From Macrostomum hystrix (lineage: Eukaryota; Platyhelminthes; Macrostomidae): DNA of 64,000 bases. Both the position numbers and the translations under genes were made by a program. The first letter of the stretch is position 1. Every line of letters starts with the position of its first letter. Location of the stretch: contig CATNEN010000033.1 of assembly GCA_950097015.1 (NCBI GenBank), positions 682,001 through 746,000 of the forward strand, given 5' to 3'. Shown here in pieces: positions 30,377-41,430 of the stretch. Under the pieces are notes generated by a model. The model was not told the DNA's origin. It made no database searches and saw only the letters and a list, made by a program, of their open reading frames with translations.

Positions 30377-31978
30377 CCTTTTTACGTTCTATTTGATAAA
30401 AACTGCAACCAATTTGGCCACGGCTCAGCCTGACGCAGCCGCAGCAATTTTCCATAGACAGCCGCCGCTAGCAGCAACCAATTTGGTACGAGTAAAAACT
30501 GCGAGCTATTTTGCCAGCTTGAAGATATCATCTTATCATTCTGATCATCACTCTGATGGCGAATCGTGGGCCGTACCAAAAGATAAGTCAGCTGGATCGA
30601 GAGCGAATCGTGAGAGCGTACAGGAATGGCGACGACTGGAGAGAGCTTGGCAGAATGATGGGGATGAAGAAACCGACAGTGAGGAACATCGTGATCACGT
30701 ATGAACGAACTGGTAGAGTTGGCACTCTGCCAAAAGGAGGAGTGAAGAGGATGGCGCTGACGGAGGCTATGGTGGACACCATTGTTCAATTCGTTGAAGG
30801 TCAACCTACTGCGACGCTGCAACAAATGAGAGAGCACCTGCTACACCAACACAATGACGTTGCCAACGTGAGTCTGACCACTATCAGTCGTGCTCTGGAT
30901 GGTCGCCTCATCACCCTGAAGTTGCTGCGCCAGGTACCTGTGAACTGGAACATGCCTGTTACAAAGGAGGCGCGAAGGATGCACGTCGAATGGATGCTGG
31001 ACGAGGGAAGCCAGGTGAACACAATTTTCATGGACGAGTTTGGGGTGAATATCTGGACGGCGAGGACTCAAGGCCGCTCAGCGAAGGGGCTCCCAGCTGT
31101 GACTGTCGTCAGTGGACAGCGTGGGCAGAATCTCACCATCTGCCTGGCCATCTCGCAACTCGGCCTCGTTCACAGCACTCTCGTTGAAGGAGGCTTTAAG
31201 AACGAGCACTTCGTGGAATTCCTCTCTGAGATCGATTTTCTGATGGAAGAGTAGTTTGTGCTACTGTCCGATGGGGCACGCGCTCACCTAGGTGTCCCTG
31301 GGATGTCTGAAGGTCATGCTCACCGATTCCTGCCTCCATACTCGCCGTTCATCAACCCGGCGGAGTACGCAGGCTCAGCGCTGAAGGCCAAGCTGAAAAG
31401 GCAACTGCAATCACCTGCCATTCAGCGCGAGGTGGCAGATACTGGACTGGCTGCTGCAGCAGGTGCGACACTGCATCAGCACAGGATGCGCATTCTTAAG
31501 AGAGAAGTGCAGCAAGCACTGAACTGCATCACGCCTCTTAAGTGCCTGCGCTGGATCAACCACTCCCAGACGTACTTCAATCGGTGCTTGAATGCTGAGG
31601 ACATATTGTTCTGACTTCTGACTGAGGACATATTGTTATCATTCTTAATGTTATGAATTCGTGTTCTGACTTCTGACTGAGGACATACTGTTATCATTCT
31701 TAATGTTATGAATTCGTGTTCTGACTTCTGACTGAGGACATGCTGTTATCATTCTTTATCGTTATTGTTATGCTATAGCTCCCTATTTCGCTACTGCTGT
31801 TGACAGGGCAGGTCAAATACAGCAGTGTGCTGCTATCTTCAAGCTGGCAAAATAGCTCGCAGTTTTTACCAAATTGGTTGCTGCTAGCGGCGGCTGTCTA
31901 TGGAAAATTGATGCGGCTGCGTCAGGCTGAGCCGTGGCCAAATTGGTTGCAATTTTTATCAAATAGAACGTAAAAAGG
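30377..31978 (+). mobile_element. Tc1/mariner-superfamily element with about 150 bp terminal repeats
   Basis: Terminal inverted repeats begin CCTTTTTACGTTCTATTTGA and extend about 146-150 bp on each side. The target duplication is TA (30,375-30,376 and 31,979-31,980). The empty site is seen in the first element copy at about 5,665. Total 1,602 bp, one transposase gene. Confidence 0.93.
30556..31614 (+). pseudogene. Tc1/mariner-type transposase, one in-frame stop
   Basis: A helix-turn-helix region at residues about 14-55 (LDRERIVRAYRNG...RNIV), first catalytic Asp in IFMDEFGVNIW, then a TAG at 31,252-31,254, then in the same frame LLSDGARAH (second Asp) and LPPYSPFINPAEYAG (Glu). Spacing between the last two is 31 residues, shorter than the usual 34 of Tc1. 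One nonsense change separates it from an open frame of 353 codons including the stop. Confidence 0.85.
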
Positions 31979-32074
31979 TATATTTACCAAGCACTGCTCA
32001 TATCCTGTACAGAGCAGCAGTCAGACACATAGACATAGACAGACATCGTCAACTGGGTCTAAGCTATTTCCAAA

Positions 32075-32775
32075 TATCAGTATTTTCGCGAAAATACTGA
32101 TATGCTCTAAACAAAGGTAAGAGCAGTATTTTTGCAAAAGTTCTTGAAGGTGTGTGCATTACTACATCTTATGGCATTTTCGCGAAAATACTGATATGCT
32201 ATTAAACAAAGGTAGTTAGCGGTATTTTTGCAAAAGTTCTTGAAGGTGTGTGCATGGCTACATCTTATGGCATTTTCGCAAAAATACTGATATGCTATTA
32301 AACAAAGGTAGTTGGCGGTATTTTTGCAAAAATTTTTGAAGTTGTGTGCATGGCTACATCTTATGGTATTTTCGCGAAAATACTGATATGCTATTAAACA
32401 AAGGTAGTTAGCGGTATTTTTGCAAAAGTTCTTGAAGGTGTGTGCATGGCTACATCTTATGGCATTTTCGCAAAAATACTGATATGCTATTAAACAAAGG
32501 TAGTTGGCGGTATTTTTGCAAAAATTTTTGAAGTTGTGTGCATGGCTACATCTTATGGTATTTTCGCGAAAATACTGATATGCTATTAAACAAAGGTAGT
32601 TAGCGGTATTTTTGCAAAAGTTCTTGAAGTAGTGTGCATGGCTACATCTTATGGTATTTTCGCGAAAATACTGATATGCTATTAAACAAAGGTAGTTGGC
32701 GGTATTTTTGCGAAAATTCTTAATGTAGTGTGCATGGCTACATCTTATGGTATTATCGCGAATGCAGATACGCGG
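32075..32775. repeat. Palindrome array 3 (96 bp unit, expanded)
   Basis: About seven units of the same repeat as array 1, which has about three. Several units carry TTTTCGCAAAAA instead of the perfect palindrome. Because 96 is a multiple of three, one minus-strand frame stays open across the array; it is not a gene. Confidence 0.9.
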
Positions 32776-33061
32776 CGGTTGAAGACAATAAGAAGACAAT
32801 ATTTTTGCGAAAGTACTTTAAGTATTCATGATGACTATATCTAATGGTAATCAATAACCAAATATGACTTGACTTCATTATATTTTATTATTATTCACGC
32901 CGCGAATACAATTTGCAACTGGTTCACTCATGTATATTTGCTTGAGCGAATTAATTGGGTTAAATAAATAGCTGGCATTAATTAAACGACGAACAGGAAA
33001 CTACAATTAGCTGTATTAAGTCTAACTAAAACTAGTGCTGCTACTGCTGCTGCTGCTGCTG

Positions 33062-33481
33062 CTACTGCTCAATTCGATATCGGCGGCTCCGGAGCAACTC
33101 TCGCAGTCTAGCCCTTTGCTGTACGCCGCGCCAGTAGTCCAGGCCGTGTAGAATGTGCTGCAGCTCCAAACATGTGTCCTCCAGCAGGCCTAGCAGCTCG
33201 GCCAAGTCGAAGGCCTCGTTCTCTGTTAGGCAGGTCAGCTCCAGGATGGTCTCGTAGCCCGCAGCTGTCTTGTGTTGTAGCAGCCAGTCCAGGAGGCTCT
33301 TCATCAGGGTGTGCAGCTGGGTGACGTTCAGCTCAGCAGTCGGGCAGTGGCGCTGCAGGCAGGTTAGCTGCTCCAATCGTCCTCGGTACGCCAGGAACGG
33401 GGCCAGACAGGCGATGTCGCATCTGGCCAGGAGTGCCACGGTGGCCGGCGAGCCGAACAGCGCCACAGGATGCGCATTCAT
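33062..33481 (-). CDS. Gene E, second copy (intact frame)
   Basis: 139 residues, three substitutions from the first copy (Thr to Ala at 3, Thr to Ala in FLAYRG, Val to Leu in LELTC). It stays open although the neighbouring recombinase gene is broken. See 6,376-6,795. Confidence 0.65.
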   Translation of the reverse strand: MNAHPVALFGSPATVALLARCDIACLAPFLAYRGRLEQLTCLQRHCPTAELNVTQLHTLMKSLLDWLLQHKTAAGYETILELTCLTENEAFDLAELLGLLEDTCLELQHILHGLDYWRGVQQRARLRELLRSRRYRIEQ

Positions 33482-33589
33482 CGTGAGTTCTACGCAACCA
33501 ACAATGTCGTGAGTGCAACAGCAGCGCGTCTAACACTAGCAGAAGTAGAATTAGAATAAGAAGCAGAGTTCTAAATGGAAAGTAAATAC

Positions 33590-34640
33590 AGTATTTTCGC
33601 GAAGGTAAGGGCAGTATTTTTGCAAAAGTAGCGTGACTACATCTTATGGTATTTTCGCAAATGCAGATACGTATTCTCAGACAAAGTGACTTTTTACCAT
33701 AGACAAATTTAGTGCATTTCTGTAAATTGCCAAAACTCACGAATGAGTTTTTTTTCGCGAAAAGACAATATGTACTATATTGAATACTTGTAAATGAAAA
33801 ATAGTGTCTGTTTTTGCGAAAATACTGCTATGCTATTAAACAAAGGTAGTTGGCAGTATTTTTGCAAAAGTTCTTAAAGTAGTTTAAAGTACTGTACATG
33901 ACTACATCTTATGGTATTTTCGCGAAAATACTGCTATGCTAATAAACAAAGGTAGTTGGCGGTATTTTTGCAAAAGTTCTTAAAGTAGTGTGCATGACTA
34001 CATCTTATGGTATTTTCGCGAAAATACTGCAATGCTATTAAACAAAGGTAGTTGGCGGTATTTTGCAAAAGTTCTTAAAGTAGTGTGCATGACTACATCT
34101 TATGGTATTTTCGCGAAAATACTGCAATGCTATTAAACAAAGGTAGTTGGCGGTATTTTAGCAAAAGTAGTGTGCATGGCTACATCTTATGGTATTTTCG
34201 CGAATGCAGATACGTATTCTCAGACAAATTGACTTGTACTTTTTTACCATCGACAAATTTAGTATATTTCTGCTAATTGCCAAGAGTCATGTATTTTTTT
34301 CGCGAAAAGACTATAACGTTACTATGATGAATATACTTTTGCAAAAATGCAATGTTCTCAAAACGAAGGTAAGAGCAGTATTTTTGCAAAACGTCTTAAA
34401 GTTGTGTGCATGGATACATCTTATGGCATTTTCGCGAAAATACTGATATGCTATTAAACAAAGGTAGTTAGCGGCATTTTTGCAAAAGTTCTTGAAGGTG
34501 TGTGCATGGCTACATCTTATGGCATTTTCGCAAAAATACTGATATGCTTTAAACAAAGGTAGTTAGCGGTATTTTTGCAAAAGTTCTTGAAGTAGTGTGC
34601 ATGGCTACATCTTATGGTATTTTCGCGAATGCAGATACGT
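33590..34640. repeat. Palindrome array 4
   Basis: Equivalent of array 2, with about nine units of TATTTTCGCGAAAATA and variants; unit composition differs from array 2, showing separate expansion. Confidence 0.88.
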
Positions 34641-35043
34641 ATTCTCAGACAAAGTGACTTGTACTTTTTACCATCGACAAATTTAGTATATTTCTGCTAA
34701 TTGTCAATAATCACGAATGATTTTTTTCGTGAAAATACAATATATACTGTGTATCTGCGGCTTTTAAGAAAACGAGAATAGTTTAATCTTAGTTTAATCA
34801 GATGATAATCAAATGATTTCATTTGTTAATTAATTTATTTACTAAAGAAAAAATCACAGTGTTGACAATCATTAGCATCTTAATAATATATAAGAGAGCA
34901 ACAAACAGAACATATGAGATTCTCGGTTGTAAAGAGACGGGTATTAGTGGGGGTATCACAATTGACACAATTGATAATAGTTTGGCAAATCAGACAATCT
35001 GCACATATTAAGTCAGGTGACACGACTGGGACAATATGAGCAT
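34641..35043. other. Spacer equivalent to 7,761-8,136
   Basis: AT-rich; no gene seen. Confidence 0.5.
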
Positions 35044-36616
35044 TCAGATGTCCAGTCTAGTTCTCGAACTGATCAGGCGCCCAGATCGCGTCCTGTATGC
35101 CGTTCGACGAACTATGAGTAGCTCAGAATCCGAGCTGGTCTCATTGTCATTGCTGACGTGCTGTTGTTCATTATCATCACCTTCGTCGTCGATATCGTCG
35201 TGAACGTTGCCTTGTCTTCCTGATGCTCCATGCATCGGCGATTGACTAAGACTGCGTCGTCTAGACGATGCAGACGAAATAGGCGATGGTGTTGCTGAAT
35301 CGATGGCCGGCTTTGTCGACTCGGTGACGTTGTTGTACATCTGGGGCTAATTGTAGCGGGTCGCATTGTCGACATCCGAGGTCGCTTCTTGTCGGTGGAT
35401 GATGACGCCGCTTTGCCAATGGACGACCGTCGAGTGCGTCGCTTGCGTATGCGTTGACAATGTGGCATCACAATGTCATCAGCAGGTAGAGGAGATGCAG
35501 CCGATGAATTGGTTGCGTCCAGATCAACGCTACAGGCAGAGCGACGACGCTTCGTGTCGTTTTCGGCTGTTGGATGTCGTTGATGTCGACGATCAAGTGG
35601 CCGATTGTGACAGAATGTCTCGAAGCATCCTCTGACGTCGTCGGCGACCATCAGATTGGCCTGCTGTTTGGCCAGGCGTCCATACGCATTGACGACACAG
35701 TTGCGCGATGTGTCGTACAGAGGCGCCAGCTGGTCTAGCTTGTCGGGATGCGCGTGCACATATGCCGACAGTACATTTCGACGCCCATCGCCCATGCGAT
35801 AGGGCCGATCGATGACCAACTCGGCGCCCTGCTTGACAAGCGTGCTGAAACTTGTCGAGTCACGCTGTTTGCCACGATGCGTACGAAACAGCAGACATTT
35901 GCCAGGCCTGACCCGGATGTTGCACTCGGCGAAGTATGGCAATAGATAGTTGTCGATCCATTGCAGTAGACATTCGCCGACTTTGCGTGGCGCAATCTAG
36001 CTTGCACCTTTTCCACGACCGCCCTTTTTGTGTGCCACTTCGGTAGGCGGCAGGACGGTGACAATGGTGGAGGACGTTGATACACCACTATTGAGTGCAG
36101 CATCCAAATAGCAACGCCGGATCGCGACCCAAGGACGTAGTCGGTTGGCATGGACAATGGCTGCACAGAAGAATGCCAGTTCACGAGTGATCGGCATAAT
36201 AAATGCATTCCATTTTCCGACAGTGTTGGCCATTCGACGTGCACATTGCCCAATGCGACCCCAGTAGCCCTTCACGGGTAGATGAGACCACGAATGTTTG
36301 GCGACCATATCAATCAGGCAGTCTAGCCGGTTGTGAATGATGCGCCATTCGTCAGCGGTCAGGAACTTATCCGTGTAGGACAGCTGGCGTTCGTCATCGC
36401 GCAGGTGATAAATATTCTCTTGCCGCTGACGAATCAATCGAATGCAAGCCTGTACATTTTAAAGGGTTATTAAAGAGAAATGCATGCAGTAGCTTCTACA
36501 ATTGTTCATGACATATATTAACTAACATGGTATACAACATGAGACACAACAGTACTGCTCACCATGATTGATTCGATGCGGCTAGTCAACAGACCAGATA
36601 CTGCAGTCTGATGATA
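35044..36616 (-). pseudogene. YR-A copy: exon 3 plus the last bases of exon 2, broken
   Basis: The exon 2 fragment is 36,616-36,563 and exon 3 is 36,449-35,044, with splice sites kept. A Trp codon has become TAG (35,999-35,997), and a small deletion near 35,330 shifts the frame in the Ser-rich tail. Exon 1 and most of exon 2 are missing. Box I, Lys and box II regions remain readable. Confidence 0.88.
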
Positions 36617-37869
36617 TTTTTAGATTTTAAGAAATATATATTTTTAGAAATACACTAGGGAGATCAAAAAAAGGTCATTCAGCCTTTTGCACGCTTTTAC
36701 ACGCATGCCTACTGTTAGTAGTAGGTATAGCACTAGCGCTATATCGAAGATTTGGCCCGGACTTTTTTGCTCGGTTATTTTTAGCCTGACTTTTTTTCAA
36801 CCAGGAACCCGGAATTTTTTTCACATGTTCGGACTTTTCTGCTCGGTTATTTTTAGCCAGACTTTTTTGCACCATGAGCCCGGACATTTTTACCACTTTT
36901 CTCGGTGTGGCGTACTGACCTTGAGCATGGATTTCTCTTTGTACTCGAAATGTACTCGATTTCCCCTTTGAGGTGAAATCCAAGCCACCCGTGTAAAAAA
37001 GTCCCGGCTTTGGAAAAAAAAGAGTCCAATGCATACGCGCTCAAACTGTTATCTTATCTTTGCTGATCGCAAGATTGAAAGCTCAGTCACCGTCTTGAGC
37101 TCAAAGCCAACTGATATAGTGTTATCAAAAACTCAAACACGAAAAAGAAAGACTGAGAGAAGGAAAGCTGGAGGCAAGCATCTATGTGCCTGCGATTTCG
37201 ATGTCCTCGCAGTTCAGAGAGCAAAATCTGCTGCGTGTGCGTACAGCCAACGTAAAATTCACAATTCCGAATTCGAAAACTGAGCCACTTTATATGCCAA
37301 TTTGATTGCCCAATAATGGAAATGTTTTCTGCAGCAACAGCACAATCCTGGCTTTAAGTATGGCCTTGCTTCTGTATAGTTTTCGGCTAGCATGCCGCCA
37401 GTAGTTAGCTGAACAAACAGTCTAGCAGACAAGCGAGATACTGTCAAGCGAGAACATTATCAGTCAGTACATAACAGATTTGGCAGTACATATCGTTGCA
37501 TTCGATTCTGCTCGCGCTTAAATCAGCATTCCGCGTCTACCGATAAAAAGTGTGCTCCAGAGTTTCATTTAACTTCCGCGGCTGTTTGGAGTTTTTTTAC
37601 CAGAATTTCAATTATATATCCATTTATTTTTTCGCATCCTGTGTGGTTGATATAACAAACTGGTAGAACTTAAAATAGAAAAATTTCAGTCAGCATTCCA
37701 TTGGTTTCAGATGGTCTTTTAATGAATTAAAAAATTAATAAAGTAAAATTTGACTGAACAGATGCTCTCTCAGGTCTACAACTCCAACAGATGTACTACG
37801 TGTATTTATACGGGGACTTCCTGTTATTAAAACCTGCACCTGCAGATTGAGTCATCTTTCGATCATCCG
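36617..37869. other. Non-coding flank of the decayed copy
   Basis: Begins with gaaatacactagggagatc, also found at 12,916. Then come imperfect repeats of cccggacttttt / gctcggttatttttag (36,755-36,900). No gene supported. Confidence 0.5.
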
Positions 37870-38338
37870 ATTGAAGATGTCGCCTACTATACTTTCCAGG
37901 CTGATTCTATACGGCGTAATGGTGGCCACATTAAAGAAGGCCACAAGTTTTTTGCGTCTGTATTCGCCATATGCTTTCTGTTGAAGGAAGCCGACTCAAA
38001 CTATCCGAAGGTGGCGTCTTTTGGGTAAATGCGCACGGCAATGCCCTGCTTAGTGCTATTGTACGCAAGGGCTTAATCGAAAAAAACTGGGCCCTAATAT
38101 GCGAACATAGCAGCTTCACATGATCATTTACTTCCTAGCTTATGATCACATTTTCAGAAGTGTCCAGTTACCGCAGGTTCTTACGGACTGCGCCTCTAAT
38201 TCTGTTGCCTTTTTCTTTGCTCCTATCGACAACGAAGAATATGACTTGCTGGAACGTGACTTGCTTGCTAGAGCCAAAGAATCAGACATCTGTTACGATG
38301 TTAAAGACAATTTTTGTCTATATGTTATCTATTTTTAA
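37870..38338 (+). pseudogene. Coding-like fragments, unknown gene
   Basis: Three pieces read like protein: YYTFQADSIRRNGGHIKEGH (about 37,882-37,950), then in another frame LSEGGVFWVNAHGNALLSAI (about 37,995-38,055), then VLTDCASNSVAFFFAPIDNE (about 38,173-38,235) after a possible TTACCGCAG acceptor. Frames differ, so this is a decayed gene or spliced exons. Not recognised. Confidence 0.3.
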
Positions 38339-38879
38339 TATAAAAAATTAGTCATTTCATACACAAGATCTACGACGGGTGTTCCATAAGTACTTATACA
38401 TGTACTTATGCATGCCGATAATAAAACTACGAGATTACGAGAGTACTTAACAGATTCTCACAAGCTTGATGTCGTTGAAAAGCGGCTGGATCATTTTATC
38501 TTTTGACGCAGGGATGAAATTATTTTTTTGATCAACTTTTTTAAAAGTTACAGAGCCAGTAGGTACTCAGGGGTCACCCACAGACTTACAAGAAAGTTCA
38601 TTTAAGTTCAAATAATATATTGCACCAGCTGGTTTATCTGAGATTCTGCTGTGAATTATTCTCAACACCACTCGCAGCGTTTCTGTGAATTTGTCTATGG
38701 AAAAAATGGCAAAAGTATTGCTGAGCACTTGGTTCTTAAAGTTGGCTTATTGCATTTTTAAGCGAACTAAAACTCACCAACACGACCATCAATTCAGAGC
38801 GCTACGACTCAACACAAAACAAACTACATCAAGACATCCAGAACAATCGCCGAACAGACCCAAAGCGTGTCATTCTCTA

Positions 38880-39960
38880 TCACTTTTGCCCTTTGGTCAG
38901 TAGGATGGAGTGGAGCCAAGATTTTTTTACCACTTATTCTCCGTCCACGGTGAGAACAGCCTGAAAAACTGCCATTTACGGATGGATCGAAAGCTTTAGA
39001 AATGGCCAGTCTGCTGTGAATGATCAGCCACGCTCTGGCCGTCCTTGCACGTCGGGTGGCGAGACATCCCATCAACGGATCGAGGCCCTGCTGGACTCGG
39101 ATGCCCGCTTGACTATTCGAGAGATCTCTGATCGATTGGGTATTGTCAAGTCGACTGTCCATCGAATAATCGTCAACGACCTGGGTCTCTCAAAGATCTC
39201 AGCCACCTGGGTTCCCCGCCTCCTCACACCGGAGCTCAGGGCACAACGACCGAGCGTCGCCAAGTCCAACATTGAGCTCATTCAGAGGCAAGGTGGCTGG
39301 AGCGACTTCAGTAAGCTGATCATTTCTGGTGACGAGACCTGGATTTCGTTTTTTTATCCTGAGACATAAGAAGAAAGCCGGGTTTGGACAAAGAAAGGGT
39401 CACCTGCCCATGTGAAGGCCCAGCGAGACCAGCATTCGAAGAAAGTCATGCTGACTCTCTTCTTTGACCACTGTGGTCCACTGACCATTGATTTTCTGGA
39501 GGAAGGGACCACCATTAATGCTGATCGCTACGTTGCTACCCTGGCCAGACTAAAGGATGATGTGAGGAACAAGCGGCGTCATTCTGGTGAGAAGCCCTGC
39601 TTTTTGCACCATGACAATGCTCGGCCACACACCGCTAGACAGCCGATGGCGCAGATCGACCGGCTGAGTTTTGAGTTGGTGCCTCACCCGCCCTACTCGC
39701 CAGACTTGGCCCCTGCCGATTTTGCCATCTTTCCACAAATGAAGAAACTTGTTTGGAGTAATGATCAGCCAAACGCCCATGCGAGGTCGCGTCTTCACCA
39801 GTCGACATGAAGTCATTGCGGCGGCCAACGAATCTCACCATGCCTGCGAGTTTGCCTGCCGCGCTGCCTGCGAGTTTTTGGGGGTAGGAATCGACAATTT
39901 GCTGTATCGCTATAAGAAGTGTATCCAGCTCAATGACAGCTTTTGTGGAGCGTGCTGAAA
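38880..39960 (+). pseudogene. mariner transposase relic
   Basis: NDQPRSGRP, a helix-turn-helix (DRLGIVKSTVHRII), ATWVPRLLTPELRAQR, first Asp in SGDETWISFFYPET, then a stop at 39,367, then DNARPHTA and YSPDLAPADFAIFP with 34 residues between the last two Asp (DD34D). Several frameshifts. Terminal repeats not found by eye. Confidence 0.85.
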
Positions 39961-39989
39961 TCTCTGAAGAAATGGACGTAGGCGCTGAT

Positions 39990-41430
39990 TTTTGCGACCA
40001 GCACGCTTCACCCGACCGCCACCTGCTGGCCAGAGATTATCTCAGTCTGCACCCACCGGTGTTGCTGGCGTCGCGCGGTGCAGGAGCTGCTCGGCAGGGA
40101 GCTTAACGGCCCCTGGCCCCATTCCCGCAACTGACCCCTCCATGGCGCCAGGCCCGGATGCCGGAGGTCGTCTTCGATATACAGCTGGCTGTAGTCTGTG
40201 GCCACCGTCCCGGGCAGCTGTCGCCGAGATTAATTCATCGCCATGCTGGGAGCTCGAGAACAACGCTCGATTAGTATCTCGACAGAAGGGATTGGAAGGC
40301 GATTTGCCCGCTGTTATTTGCCTTCTATTTGCGAGAATAGAAGAGCTGCGTCAACAGCCCTGATTGGTTATGCGGACGATCAGTCTGTTGCGACGGCGGC
40401 CTTTAGCCTCGAGATGATCGAGCGCGAACTAAACGAGTTCAACACCCAGCAGATCCACGGCCAGGCCATTCCTCATTCGCAGCACCCTAAGATCCTGGGT
40501 GTCACGCGAAACCCAAAGCTGATGTTTAAAAAGCACGCGCAGCTCACGATTGAAAAAGCTAGGACCCGCTGCAAGATTCTTTGCGCCCTCGAGGGCACCT
40601 CGTGGGGTGCCACAAGGAAACACTGCTGGACACTTATAGAGCAATTTGACGGCCAGTACTGGAGAATGCGGCCCCCCGATCCTGGCGGACTTGCACTCAT
40701 CTCGTATGCAAAATCAGCGCTGACTGTGGAGGCGGACCTGGACGATGAAGTGGCTCTGCTGGATGTCTGCGCGCACTGTGGACTGCACTCGCTGCAATTT
40801 CTAATGACTGCCAGGCACCCGGGCCATCCACGTTACGATCTGATTTGGCAACCTCGCCCGCGGCGCCCGCTGAAGTTGACGGTTTTCAGCAAGGCTGGTG
40901 ATCTGCCGATTCTGCCCGAGGCAGCCTCAATCTAGCAGGGGCTGCACGCTAACCACACCCGGGTTGTCGCTCAAGTGCTGGAAGCACGGCCCCCGAACAG
41001 TGATTGGCGACCGTCCGAAAATCAACAGCGAAAAAGTCGGGCTGCCACGTGAGGCTTCCACTGCCGCCTCGCTCAGCTCCGTTCAGGATTCTGTCCGCTA
41101 CTGACAGACTTTCAGCACCGCCTGAATTCCAAGGTTGAAGACCGCTGCGGTTACTGCGGGCAGTTGGGCCACAGCACGGGGCACCTCTTCACTTGCCCGG
41201 CACCAACGGCCAGGGACCATCTTTACTAACCTATACTACTGTTTCTACACTTTTCCAGGGGCTACCACACACACATCAATCGAAGACTCGGATCACCTTT
41301 AACGTGTTCAAAGCCGACATCCGCCAATTCCGACGCCGGCTAGACCTAAGCATTTGGGACCGCCAGGTGCCAAAGGCCAAAGCCGTTTGGCACCCGAGCC
41401 GAGAAGGTGGCGGTTTGCCAGCTTAGCTCC
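39990..41430 (+). pseudogene. LINE (non-LTR retrotransposon) relic
   Basis: LIGYADDQS is the catalytic YxDD of reverse transcriptase, followed by ILGVTRNPKLMFKKH and EGTSWGATRKHC (thumb region) and a downstream CxxC...H...C (CGYCGQLGHSTGHLFTCP) typical of LINE C-termini. Several frame breaks; the 5' part is unclear. Jockey/I/R1-like by appearance. Confidence 0.75.

Larger units (their letters stand above)
29215..36616 (-). mobile_element. Decayed second copy of the element core
   Basis: Homologous to 4,583-9,703 in the same orientation. It starts abruptly in the zinc-finger gene and stops abruptly in YR-A exon 2. It contains zinc-finger, gene E and YR-A exon 3 copies and longer palindrome arrays. 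A 1.6 kb Tc1/mariner-type element interrupts it. Neither edge matches an arm end, so it is a fragment, not a clean insertion. Confidence 0.9.

Noticed and set aside
32107-32799. 230-codon minus-strand frame with repeated AYQYFRENTIRCSHAH units
   Set aside because: It is the palindrome array read in a 96 bp frame; array 1 and 2 do not keep it open and no start or other gene sign supports it.
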